In this document: piece by piece, positions 28,256 to 37,335 of the stretch
How positions within the stretch are numbered: position 1 is the first letter of the stretch
Layout of the letters: every line of letters starts with the position of its first letter
DNA from: Sorlinia euscelidii
GTDB lineage: Bacteria > Pseudomonadota > Alphaproteobacteria > Acetobacterales > Acetobacteraceae
Direction: 5' to 3' (one strand)
Length of the DNA: 64,000 bases
Assembly: GCF_036452155.1 (NCBI RefSeq)
Contig: NZ_JAWJZY010000001.1
Translations under genes and position numbers: made by a program
The notes under the pieces: model-generated
Told to the model about the DNA's origin: nothing
Seen by the model: the letters and a program-made list of their open reading frames with translations, nothing else
Databases searched by the model: none

Positions 28256-28639
28256 ACCCGTATCCTCATTCAAGTTATCCCGCCGTTGAGCTCGGCGGCG
28301 TTGTTGCGACCTCTGTTCTACTACTTCAAGTTACAGCTAAACTAAAAGTTAATTCACTGTCAAACTAAAACGCACAGTCAAAAAGGTAAAACTTAAAGTT
28401 TCTTTTCCGCTGCACCTTATCTTGACTCGACAAATACGTATGGCCGAACCAACAACCGCGAATGACACAGCTTAAAAATGGTTAACGCGAATACACAGAC
28501 TTAAACGGACAGCAACCCTCTATCCGCGCTGTTAAGGCGCGAAACCATTGCTATCCGAAATATGTTTTTAACCATTTAGACCAACTCCAGCAAGAAAATT
28601 CTGTCTGAATCACAAGTTTTTTATTAAATTCGTCATTTT
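28256..28639 (-). promoter_or_regulatory. AT-rich upstream region of RTX-like paralog A
   Basis: 384 bases between the nadE stop and the RTX-like gene, markedly more AT-rich than the flanking genes. I see no open frame. It probably holds the leftward promoter and a long 5' leader, whose base composition suggests independent control from nadE. Confidence 0.45.
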
Positions 28640-30672
28640 TTAGGGAACTTTCCCGAAAAGCTCGTTCAACCATAGTTGCGCTTGCGAATCGGAAGGCATC
28701 CGCCAATCTCCTCGAGGGGAGAGCGCGCCGCCGGGACTGATTTTCGGCCCGTTCGGCATAGCGGAGCGTTTAAATTGACTGAAACTAAAGAATCTTTTTA
28801 GAAATACTTCCAACCATCTCCTGATATCAGCCAAAGTATAACATAACTTTCTTCCCTCCGGGTAGTTCGCAGGCCATTGGCCATGTGACGGGTCCAACCA
28901 TGCGTGCATTGCGAGAAATGCGATTTTTGACGGTTTCAGACCGTATCGCAGCGTAAAATACAAAAAGAAATCCTGCAGGTCGTAAGGCCCCACAATGTCC
29001 TCAGTTCGCTGCACGCGACCATTTTGCGCCGGTATAAGCTCAGGCGAGATGTCTGCGTCGATAATCATCCGGATAATCGGTGCTGCCGCTGCTGAAGGAA
29101 GTTCCTCGGCCGCCAACCAGCGTAATACATGTTGAATCAAGGTCTTCGGCATCCCGCTATTGACATTGTAATGCGACATCTGGTCACCGACGCCATAGGT
29201 GCACCAGCCCAGCGCCAACTCTGATAAATCGCCTGTGCCGATAACGATTCCGCCAACCTGATTGGCGATGCGAAACAGGTAATCCGTCCGCAGGCCAGCC
29301 TGAACATTTTCGAACGTCGTATCGAAAATATCCTCCCCCGCGCATGAGGGTGGTTCAGATCGCTCAGCATACGCGTCGCAGCGGGGCGGATATCCAGTTC
29401 ACGCGGTTCAATATCCAGCGCGCGCATTAATTCCACGGCCAATGTTTTGCTGGCGTCGCCTGTGGCGAAACCCGGCATAGTGTAAGCGTGCATCGACTCC
29501 GCGGGCCAATCCATCTGCTGGGCGACACGGCGGCAGACAAGCAGCGCGAGGGTCGAGTCGAGCCCTCCTGACACGCCGATAACCATCCTGGTGACGCCAC
29601 TGGCGCGAAGACGCTGAACCAGGCCCGTGACCTGTATCGTCCAGGCCTCGAAACAATCCTGAGCGAGGCGGGATGCATTATCCGGGAGGAAGGGGAATCG
29701 CGGAACCTCCCGCTTCAGACCGACATCGCCGCGCGGCGGTTCCGTATGGAGCGCGATGTCACGCCAGCTTCGGGCCGCGTGACCTGCATCACTCGCCTCA
29801 ACACTCTGTCGCCTGAGGCGCTCCTGCACAATGCGCTCAAGATCGATATCAGCATGAACGATCTTCGCGCCGGAAGGGAATCGCTCCGATTGCGCGAGGA
29901 TCTCACCCTTTTCATAAATGGAGACCTGCCCGTCCCAGGAAAGGTCCGTCGTTGATTCCCCCTCCCCCGCGGCGGCATAAAGATAAGCGGAAATTGTTTT
30001 AAGTGATGCCGCCCGACAGAGGAGATCTCTCGTCTCCGACTTTCCAATGGTTATGCTGCTGGCTGATAGATTTGCCATGACCGTTACGCCCGCGCGCGTC
30101 AGGTGAATATGAGGCGAGTTTGCAACCCATAAATCTTCGCAGATTTCCACGCCGAGGATGAAATCAGCGATGTCCCTGAATCTGAAAATCAGATCGCAGC
30201 CAAAAGGCACTTCGTCACCCGCGACGGAAATCATCGCGCCATTTATCCCTGAGCCGGCGGAGAAGTGACGGCTCTCATAGAATTCCGCATATTCGGGTAG
30301 ATGCGCTTTCGGCACCACGCCGCAGATCCGGCCGCCCTGGATCACGACCGCACAATTATAAAGTCCGTTTCGGAAACGCAGCGCAGCACCGACGATCAGC
30401 GTGATCTGCATAGAGCGCGTCTTATGGGCAAGTGCCCGGATCGCCTCATGGGTCGCGTCGATCACAACCGCTTGATGGCGAAGATCCTCCAGACTATAAC
30501 CTGTCAGACAAAGCTCAGGAAAAACGGCGAGGACACTGCCTTCCTTCTCACATTGTGCTGCGATTGCGGCGATGATTTCCGCATTTTGAGAGGGTACGGC
30601 GAGTTGGACGGGAAAAGTGCAAACACTGACCCGCGCCATTCCGTGACTGTAGATTGAATAAAAATCTTCCAT
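28640..30672 (-). CDS. nadE: Glutamine-dependent NAD+ synthetase (frameshifted at 29335-29339)
   Basis: 677 aa when corrected, right for the two-domain enzyme. The N-terminal nitrilase-type glutaminase has all three catalytic blocks: FPELCLTGYS (Glu), PKAHLPEY (Lys) and EICEDLW (Cys). The C-terminal synthetase has P-loop GVSGGLDSTLALL and LGWCTYGVGDQMSHYNVN. The frame breaks after HPHARG; one extra G in the G5 run gives GEDIFDTTFENVQAG and rejoins the second frame. The enzyme amidates deamido-NAD, complementing nadD at 11-12 kb. ATG 30672 is preferred over 30690. Confidence 0.9.
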
Positions 30673-30780
30673 AATATCAACACCCTTCAAACGGCTCGGC
30701 AGAGATGACGTTGCACGTTTGAAGGATATATCACAAATCGGCAGCGGGCCTGGGCGCCCGCAATGCCTCCCTACCGCATC

Positions 30781-31301
30781 TTATCTGAAAGAAGCACTAT
30801 GGCGAAATCGTTTCCGCGGTGTCGTGAAATAAGCGTGCGCCCAATAGATCAGGGCGATCATCACAATGATGGAAACGACCCCACCCATCAGGGCCATCGA
30901 AAATGGCAGATGAAACAGATAGGTTGGCGCGTCACAGGGTTTGACGGGGCGCAGGGGCATGGCCGCCAAATGCTGTGAAAAACTACCACCTTTAAAAACG
31001 GGCGCATGACAGGCGGGAAAGGGGCTCTCCCACCATTTCTGCTCAACCCCGATATTAATGGCGGAAAGCACGACCCCGACAAATGTGACGGGAATCGCCA
31101 GGACATTCGAGATGGCGCCGACACGTCCGCTGACCAGCAGCGCCACTGCACCGAGGAAAAAGGTGATCTTCCACGGTATGCGTTCCAGCAGGCACAGTTC
31201 ACAGGGGGCAGCCCCAGGATGCGCTCCGCGAACCACGCCGTAGCGAGAGCAAGAATACTGAGCAGGAAAAGAAAACCTCCACAGGCCCGGACGGACATCA
31301 T
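30781..31301 (-). CDS. dsbB: DsbB-family disulfide bond formation protein (frameshifted near 31204-31215)
   Basis: 173 aa when corrected, four membrane helices. The first helix (ACGGFLFLLSILALATAWFA) is in one frame and the rest in another. One added base in either the G4 or the adjacent C5 run restores the first redox motif as PCELCLLER (CxxC, with the Arg needed for quinone binding). The second Cys pair is in FPACHAPVF and VKPCDAPTY. DsbB re-oxidises DsbA using ubiquinone. It starts one base after the otsA stop (TGACATG), so it is co-transcribed with the trehalose genes. Confidence 0.84.
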
Positions 31302-31302
31302 G

Positions 31303-32637
31303 TCACCTCACTTCCTTCAATACGGAGAGGAATTCTGCAGCCCAGCGCGCCGCCGTGTTGCGTTGCACCTCGACGTTGAGAAAACGCCATCTTTTTTTCC
31401 GTACTTCTTTTTTCATTGTCAGCGCAAGATGAAGCGCCTCAGCGATCTGATCGGGATCATAGGGATTAACCTGAAGAGCGGCCTTTAGTTCAGGCGCCGC
31501 ACCGGCAAGAGACGATAAAATGAGGACACCCGGGTCATCCTCGTCCTGCGCCGCGACATATTCCTTCGCGACGAGGTTCATCCCATCGCGTAACGGCGTC
31601 ACGAGGGCGATATCGGCGCGACGATGAAACCCTGCCAGCACATGTCTGGGGACGGACTGCGTCAGGAAGCGGACGGGCGTCCAGTCAAACGTGCCGAACG
31701 TGGCATTGACATGTCCGCTCAGCTCATCGACTTCACGTCGAAGATGTTGATAAGCGGATACGCCCGCACGGGAGACCGGGGCGATCTGCAACATGACAAC
31801 CTTCGCCTCATGCTGCGGATAACGCTGGATCAATTTTTCGAAACCTTTGATGCGTTCCGGAATACCTTTGGAATAATCGAGGCGATCAACCCCGATCACC
31901 AGTTTGCGACCACGCAGACTATCCATAAGCCGGACGACTTCCGGCGCATCGACATTGCGACGCGCCTCTTCCCGAAATTCCTCCGGCGCGATGCCGATCG
32001 GAAAATGCTCTACGCGTGTGGAAAGTCCGGTCGCTGAAAAACAACTATTGAAGTTCTCGCGATCTTCCTCAGTCTGCACGCCGATCAGATCGTATTCCGA
32101 GAGGGCAGACAGCAATGCCCCCGCACAGGGCAGCACCCGCGTCACACTCCAGGGTGGAAGGGGGATATGCAGAAAATAGCCAATACGGTTTCTGATATTG
32201 AGTTTCTTCAGCTCAGCACCCAGCATCATCAGGTGATAATCATGCACCCAGATGACGTCATCTTCCCGGAGGAGGGGCGCCAGCTTCCGCGCAAAAAGCG
32301 CATTGACCTTCTTATAGGAATCATAATCCTCCTGGCGATAGCGAATCATCTCAAGGCGGTAATGACAAAGCGGCCAAAGCGCACCATTCGCAAAATTCTC
32401 GTAAAAGCGCGTATATTGATCCGTTGTCAGGTCAATCGTCGCGAATGTAACGCGGTGAAGCTGCTCAATCTGCACGTCAGAGGAGACAGCATTTTCATGA
32501 TGTTGTCCGGACCAGCCAAACCATAGCCCCTCTGTGTCGCGCACGGCTTCGCCCAGCCCAACGATGAGCCCGCCGGCCGATTGCACGCGCTCCTTGACAT
32601 CCGGCACGCGATTGGACACGAGGACGAGGCGACTCAT
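31303..32637 (-). CDS. otsA: Trehalose-6-phosphate synthase
   Basis: 444 aa from ATG 32637, which overlaps the otsB stop (ATGA). GT20 enzyme joining UDP-glucose and glucose-6-phosphate. Signatures: MSRLVLVSNRVP, WFGWSGQ, FANGALWPLCHYR, VWVHDYHLMMLGAEL, GVDRLDYSKGIPERIKGF, and LRDGMNLVAKEYVAAQ near the end. Trehalose protects against osmotic, acid and drying stress. Confidence 0.95.
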   Translation of the reverse strand: MSRLVLVSNRVPDVKERVQSAGGLIVGLGEAVRDTEGLWFGWSGQHHENAVSSDVQIEQLHRVTFATIDLTTDQYTRFYENFANGALWPLCHYRLEMIRYRQEDYDSYKKVNALFARKLAPLLREDDVIWVHDYHLMMLGAELKKLNIRNRIGYFLHIPLPPWSVTRVLPCAGALLSALSEYDLIGVQTEEDRENFNSCFSATGLSTRVEHFPIGIAPEEFREEARRNVDAPEVVRLMDSLRGRKLVIGVDRLDYSKGIPERIKGFEKLIQRYPQHEAKVVMLQIAPVSRAGVSAYQHLRREVDELSGHVNATFGTFDWTPVRFLTQSVPRHVLAGFHRRADIALVTPLRDGMNLVAKEYVAAQDEDDPGVLILSSLAGAAPELKAALQVNPYDPDQIAEALHLALTMKKEVRKKRWRFLNVEVQRNTAARWAAEFLSVLKEVR

Positions 32638-33389
32638 GGTCGCATCTCCGCGCATTGCCGTAACCAGGCCCTGAATATCTCTGCGGTCGCGAAATCTTCT
32701 GGAATGAGATACCCCTTCCCGCCCATTGCCTGCGCTGCATGCACACCATCGAGATCCGTCCTGTCGTCACCGACAAAGATCGGAAGTTTATCACGAAAAT
32801 TCGGCAATGACATGATGCGCCTCAGGGCCTTGCCTTTGTCAACGCCTTTCATCCGGATTTCCCACGCCATTTTCGCGGGTTGAACATAAAAATCAGTGTG
32901 ATCCGTGATGAGCTCACGCGCGAAACGCTCAAAAACGCCCGCGGCATCCGGGCATTTGCGATAATGCAGCACCAGCCCGTTTTTTTTTGGCTCGATGATG
33001 CTGCCCTCATGAGCTGCCCCGAATTGCCGGGCCTGACGCAACCATTCATCGGGCGGCGCGGGCATATCGAGATGCGTGATGGCCGCGTCAGGCGCTTCCC
33101 GGAGGGCGGCGCCATGTTCACCGGAAATAGCGTAGGCGATATGAGGAAGAAAGTGATCAATCTCCTCAATCGTCCGGCCTGAAATAATCGCAACCGCATC
33201 GCCCGTCGCGCCTCTTAGGCGTTGCAACGTGTCAGGCAGGTCCGGCGTGACCGTCACAGCGTCCGGGGTGGGCGCGATATCGACGAGCGTGCCATCGAAA
33301 TCGAGAAGAAAAGCCGTTTCGGCAAGAGTCAGGGGGAGAGGCGGCGCAGGCGAATTTCTGGCAGGGTCAGAGGCACGGCGAGAATGCAT
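32634..33389 (-). CDS. otsB: Trehalose-6-phosphate phosphatase
   Basis: 251 aa HAD-superfamily enzyme. Motif I FLLDFDGTLVDIAP with the nucleophile Asp, motif II AIISGRT, cap-domain block YAISGEHGAALRE, and motif IV FVGDDRTDLDG. Releases trehalose from the product of OtsA. First gene of otsB-otsA-dsbB. Confidence 0.94.
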   Translation of the reverse strand: MHSRRASDPARNSPAPPLPLTLAETAFLLDFDGTLVDIAPTPDAVTVTPDLPDTLQRLRGATGDAVAIISGRTIEEIDHFLPHIAYAISGEHGAALREAPDAAITHLDMPAPPDEWLRQARQFGAAHEGSIIEPKKNGLVLHYRKCPDAAGVFERFARELITDHTDFYVQPAKMAWEIRMKGVDKGKALRRIMSLPNFRDKLPIFVGDDRTDLDGVHAAQAMGGKGYLIPEDFATAEIFRAWLRQCAEMRP

Positions 33390-33516
33390 CTTATGTCAAC
33401 TTCTCCGGCTTCTACGGGTTGCGCGACCTCAGCAGGGATCAGAGGTCACGCGAGGAAAAATCTTCGGATCTGCCGGAGGAAAAGCCCGGAGATTTTATCT
33501 CTCGCTTCCATTGAAT

Positions 33517-34203
33517 TCAGGGCGGAGCCAATTGCAGCGGCGCGTCCTGAGGCACCTTGCCGGACGGGGACGGGTTGGTGGGCGCGGTCAGGCCCTGCCC
33601 CCCGGGCGCGAGCTCGAAAGGCGCATCTTGTTGCGAAGCCTGGACGTTCGGGCTTGAAAGCTGCGGCCCGGCGGCGTCCCGCGTCGGTCCCTGCGTATCT
33701 TCCGGCTTTTTGACCGCATTCGGGTCCGGCTTTACCGGTCCAGGTAAAGGTGCCAGCAGTGGGGCCACCGGGTTGCCCTCACATCGCACGACACTGACGC
33801 CGTAAAGCGGGTTGGTGTAAGTGGAAAGAGCGGGGGCACTCTGCACGATCCACCCATCAAAATGAAAATCCGGATTCGTGTCATCGCGGATGGAGAGGCG
33901 GGCCGCCGCGTCTCTCGGCAATGTCGGCGGCTTTTCAACGCATTGTGCGACATGAAGGTGCAGCGTTTTATATTGCCCCTCCTGCCCGACCGGGATGGTC
34001 AATTCCTCGATATGAGAGTCGACCCGGCGCAACACGCGGATGACGGCCACGCTTTTCCCCTGCCACACATTTGGAAGGTACATGACCGGCGGCGCGACGA
34101 GATCCGCCGCGCGGGCCGTTTCCCCCCCAGGCAAACAGCCGACCAGCCCCAATAGAGCCATCGCGATCAACCGGCCTTCCGCCCGGCGCGCCCTTCGCAT
34201 CAT
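33517..34203 (-). CDS. DUF2155 family exported protein
   Basis: 228 aa. N-terminal signal sequence (LIAMALLGLVGCLPGG; the Cys could make it a lipoprotein). The DUF2155 domain spans residues 45-145: VAVIRVLRRVDSHIEELTIPVG, LHLHVAQCVEKPP, FHFDGWIVQSAPALSTYTNPLYGVSVVRCEG. A Pro-rich C-terminal tail of about 80 residues follows. The family is alphaproteobacterial and of unknown function. Overlaps the upstream 68-aa gene (ATGATG). Confidence 0.87.
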   Translation of the reverse strand: MMRRARRAEGRLIAMALLGLVGCLPGGETARAADLVAPPVMYLPNVWQGKSVAVIRVLRRVDSHIEELTIPVGQEGQYKTLHLHVAQCVEKPPTLPRDAAARLSIRDDTNPDFHFDGWIVQSAPALSTYTNPLYGVSVVRCEGNPVAPLLAPLPGPVKPDPNAVKKPEDTQGPTRDAAGPQLSSPNVQASQQDAPFELAPGGQGLTAPTNPSPSGKVPQDAPLQLAPP

Positions 34204-34406
34204 GAAGCTGACCCTTCCTTCAACCCAGAAACCAGTTTCTCCAGATAAGTGCGCATGATGGCCGGCGCCACGCCCATCAATATGGCGTCATCCCACGCAT
34301 CCCGTATCACCTGCTCAAGCTCCACTGCATTCTCATTGAGGAGGCGCCGTTTTTCGAGACAGGAGATCGGCACACCATGCACGTCTTTCCAGTCAGGCCG
34401 CATCAT
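34200..34406 (-). CDS. Small conserved hypothetical protein (68 aa)
   Basis: 68 aa, MMRPDWKDVHGVPISC at the start, then a helical stretch (LNENAVELEQVIRDAWDDAI) and SGLKEGSAS at the end. Its ATG overlaps the corrected mlaD stop by two bases and its stop overlaps the DUF2155 start, which strongly suggests a real, co-translated gene. No domain recognised; composition suggests a cytosolic helical protein. Confidence 0.7.
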   Translation of the reverse strand: MMRPDWKDVHGVPISCLEKRRLLNENAVELEQVIRDAWDDAILMGVAPAIMRTYLEKLVSGLKEGSAS

Positions 34407-34926
34407 TTGAGGGATGACCCGCCATTATCACCATCTGATGACCGGTCATTTTTCTGGATGCTGTCCGTCACGGAGAAGATGAATTTGCTCAGAAGTTGCT
34501 CCAGACTGATGGAACCCTGGGTGATGGACATAAGTTGCCCGGATTTCAGCAGCGTCGTGTCCCCCCGGGAGAAAGGGCAATATATTTGCCACCCAGCAAA
34601 CTGTCTGACGTAATGATCGCCGCACTGTCCACCGGCAGGGCGACAGATCGATCAACCGTGAAAGTGACGTTGGCGCGATAGGTTTTCGGGTCGACGCGCG
34701 TGGTGGCGACATGTCCGACCGTGATCCCGGCAAGCCGGACATCCGAGCCGATGGAGAGGCCGTCAATCTGGTTGAAATCCGCTTTCAGATTATAATCATC
34801 CCCGCCACTGCGATAGCGACCAGCGATGGCAAGGATTAGCATCAGGAGAAGAACGGCAAGCACCAGCATACCAACAATGATTTCAGCGGTCTGCCGTCGT
34901 GTCTGAATGGCTGATACGCGTTCCAT
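34403..34926 (-). CDS. mlaD: MlaD/MCE-domain lipid transport protein (frameshifted at 34561-34566)
   Basis: 174 aa when corrected. N-terminal membrane anchor (IIVGMLVLAVLLLMLILAIAG), then an MCE domain with LKADFNQIDGLSIGSDVRLAGITVG and ADSLLGGKYIALSPGG-type ending (here SDSLLGGKYIALSPGG). One extra G in the G6 run continues it as GDTTLLKSGQLMSITQGSIS and into the usual LEQLLSKFIFSV helix. MlaD is the periplasmic lipid-binding ring of a phospholipid ABC transporter. GGAGGA just before ATG 34926 fixes the start. The ABC subunits MlaE/F are not in the window. Confidence 0.85.
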
Positions 34927-35137
34927 ATTCCTCCGCCTTACCTCAAATTGACATGCCCGCCACGCATCCACGCGCCCGGCATGATCAGCGCCAACGCAGC
35001 TTCTGACCATCGCAGACAGCTTGCGCGCCGATCAATATCAAGTTATCCACCTTATCCTCGTTATACAGACCATTAAACGCCTATCATGCGGTTCGTATAG
35101 CCTTTTTATCTCGCACGACCTCACTTAAGCTGACGGT

Positions 35138-36709
35138 ATGACGATGATGGAAACAATCAAAGCCCTCCCCCTCCGATCCGTCCGCATCAGTGCAGACCCG
35201 GATACCGGCCCGCTAGGCAGCGTCACCCTCCCCATCACTTGGGATGATGTGGCGGCGCGCGCCATGCTGGATCTGTCCCTGTCGCAAGGCCCCCTCACCT
35301 TTGAGGATGCGGTCATGCCCTGGCTGACGATGATCCAGGCCAATATCTCGGGCGATGAGAAACTGGGCGTCGATCGGTGCAGGGAATTTCTAGATCTGCT
35401 CCTGCAGCGTCAGGTCGCGCCGACGGCCGGTTTATGGCAGGGACAGCATGACCGTCAGGGGGGCTTCATCGTCAATGTCGCGTCCTTCTGTGGTCACGGC
35501 TCGTTTGACGGGCCAGGTTACATCGCGGCTTTGCGACGCGTCTGCGACACGCTGCGTGAGATTCACGCCCATACCGGCACGCAGCTCAACGGGGAATTGC
35601 CGCTTTTCGACTCGCCGGATGAAGCCGATATAAACGCCTCACCATTGGAGGACACGCTTCTTCCCCGTCGGGCGGGGACGCTCCTCCTCACCAATATCGA
35701 TGCAGCCCTTGCCGCGCTCGGCTTTGATTATGACAGCGATGCGGGGCGGGATGCTGCGTGCTACATCGCGTGGCTGACAAGCTCCGTCGCGCGGCAGAAT
35801 GCGGGGCCGGTCCCATTACCGCCCACCGCATGCCCCATTGCCGGACTTGCCTCAATTGGTGAGCAGATCCGCGATGAAATCGACCATGCGGATGACAGCC
35901 TGCCGTCACAGCCATTGATCGAGACCGGGTTTTCAGCGCCAGGACCCATTGACTGCATCCTCGGTGTCGATGCATGCGGCTTTGCGCCGATTTTCTCACC
36001 TTTGAACGAAAATGGCGCGCTCAGGGCGAGCACACTCGCGCGATTGGCTTATAAAGGCTTTACACCCGAGACAGCCCTCGCGGCGGCGTTTGCGGGGCAG
36101 GCGCCCCTCACCCAGCCCGATATTGCGGCCCATCTGGCAATGCATCGCGCCGTGGCGGGTTTCGTCGATCGCATGCCCGCGCGCCCTGACCCCACGCTTG
36201 TCCTGTCGCCGCAATCCCGGCTGGAGCGCGGGCAACGCAGGCTGTTACCGCAACGGCTTAATGGCGTCTCCATGCGTGTCTCCATCGGGGGGCAGCGCCT
36301 TTACCTCCGGACAGGTGAGTTTGACGACGGCTCTCTGGGTGAAGTCACGATCAATGCGGCGCGCGGTAATTCGATGGTGAAAGGTTTGATTGACAGTCTC
36401 AATCAGGCCGTGTCCATCGGGCTGCAATATGGTGTCCCGCTGGATGTCTATGTGGATCAATTCGCTTATGCACGTTACGGAATTGGCGGCACGGTTGAGG
36501 GCGACGCGGCGGCTAATCATGCCTCGTCCATTACGGATTACGTCTTCCGCAGCCTTTCAGAAACCTATCTGGGTGTGAAACTTCCGGATATCGGGCCGGA
36601 ATTGGAGCATGACCCCATGACATCCGCTGACCCCTTCCTCCCCTTCGAGGCAAATTCAGAATCAAGTGATCGGGACGGGGCGCATCGGCAGCATTTACGT
36701 GTCGTGTAA
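35138..36709 (+). CDS. Stand-alone protein with B12-dependent ribonucleotide reductase C-terminal (TSCPD) domain
   Basis: 523 aa. Residues about 368-490 match the C-terminal domain of NrdJ-type class II ribonucleotide reductase: YLRTGEFDDGSLGEVTIN, AVSIGLQYGVPLDVYVDQFA, SSITDYVFRSLSETYLG. The catalytic ten-stranded barrel with its Cys triad is absent. Residues 1-365 are not recognised; they look globular and mostly helical, with HAHTGTQLNGELPLFDSPDE and APIFSPLNENGALRASTLARLAYKG. Role unknown: a regulatory or assembly partner of an NrdJ encoded elsewhere, or a repurposed domain. GC content and codon use look like the neighbours. Confidence 0.8.
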   Translation: MTMMETIKALPLRSVRISADPDTGPLGSVTLPITWDDVAARAMLDLSLSQGPLTFEDAVMPWLTMIQANISGDEKLGVDRCREFLDLLLQRQVAPTAGLWQGQHDRQGGFIVNVASFCGHGSFDGPGYIAALRRVCDTLREIHAHTGTQLNGELPLFDSPDEADINASPLEDTLLPRRAGTLLLTNIDAALAALGFDYDSDAGRDAACYIAWLTSSVARQNAGPVPLPPTACPIAGLASIGEQIRDEIDHADDSLPSQPLIETGFSAPGPIDCILGVDACGFAPIFSPLNENGALRASTLARLAYKGFTPETALAAAFAGQAPLTQPDIAAHLAMHRAVAGFVDRMPARPDPTLVLSPQSRLERGQRRLLPQRLNGVSMRVSIGGQRLYLRTGEFDDGSLGEVTINAARGNSMVKGLIDSLNQAVSIGLQYGVPLDVYVDQFAYARYGIGGTVEGDAAANHASSITDYVFRSLSETYLGVKLPDIGPELEHDPMTSADPFLPFEANSESSDRDGAHRQHLRVV

Positions 36710-36813
36710 ATGTTTTACTAAAGCGACGTGGCGCTCTTATATCGACTGACCTATAAATTAAGCGCCATCATGCATACCGCATGCGTGACGCTAAAAAAGC
36801 AAAGGGTCGCTCC

Positions 36814-37281
36814 ATGTCACTCGATATTGAAAAAAAAATCGCCGAACTGGGCCTGACATTGCCGGAGGCCGCAAAACCGGTCGCCAATTATGTCGCCTGC
36901 GTGCAGACGGGCTCTCTTCTCATCATATCGGGCCAGTTACCGCTTGAGGCAGGCGCCCTCAAGGCGAAAGGAAAGCTCGGGGGCGAGGTTTCGGATGAGA
37001 TCGGCATTGCCTGCGCGCAAGCCTGCTTCCTGAACGTGGTTGCCCAGGCGAAGGCGGCTCTCGGTGATCTGAAGCGAGTCAAAAAAGTTGTGCGCCTCGG
37101 CGGATTTATCAGCTGCGCGCCCGCTTTCACCAACCACGCCAAAATCATGAATGGTGCGTCCGACCTTGCTGTTGGGCTCTTTGGAGAGCGTGGCATCCAT
37201 GCGCGCTCAACCATCGGCGTGCCCTCTCTGCCATTAGATGCCCCGGTGGAAGTCGAGGCGATTTTCGAAATTGCGCCCTGA
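36814..37281 (+). CDS. Rid family protein, longer subgroup
   Basis: 155 aa from ATG 36814 (an in-frame ATG at 36781 adds eleven residues). Pattern of the ~150-aa YjgF-like subgroup: AKPVANYVACVQTGSLLIISGQLP, the Cys-rich IACAQACFLNVVAQAKAALG, LGGFISCAPAFTNHAKIMNGAS, and the C-terminal ARSTIGVPSLPLDAPVEVEAIF with the conserved Arg. Probably an enamine/imine deaminase or relative; substrate unknown. 54 bases before the next gene on the same strand. Confidence 0.87.
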   Translation: MSLDIEKKIAELGLTLPEAAKPVANYVACVQTGSLLIISGQLPLEAGALKAKGKLGGEVSDEIGIACAQACFLNVVAQAKAALGDLKRVKKVVRLGGFISCAPAFTNHAKIMNGASDLAVGLFGERGIHARSTIGVPSLPLDAPVEVEAIFEIAP

Positions 37282-37335
37282 TGAGTCGTTACAGGGGGCC
37301 AAAGGGTTTCGGCTCTCCCGCCCGCCCTTCCTCTT

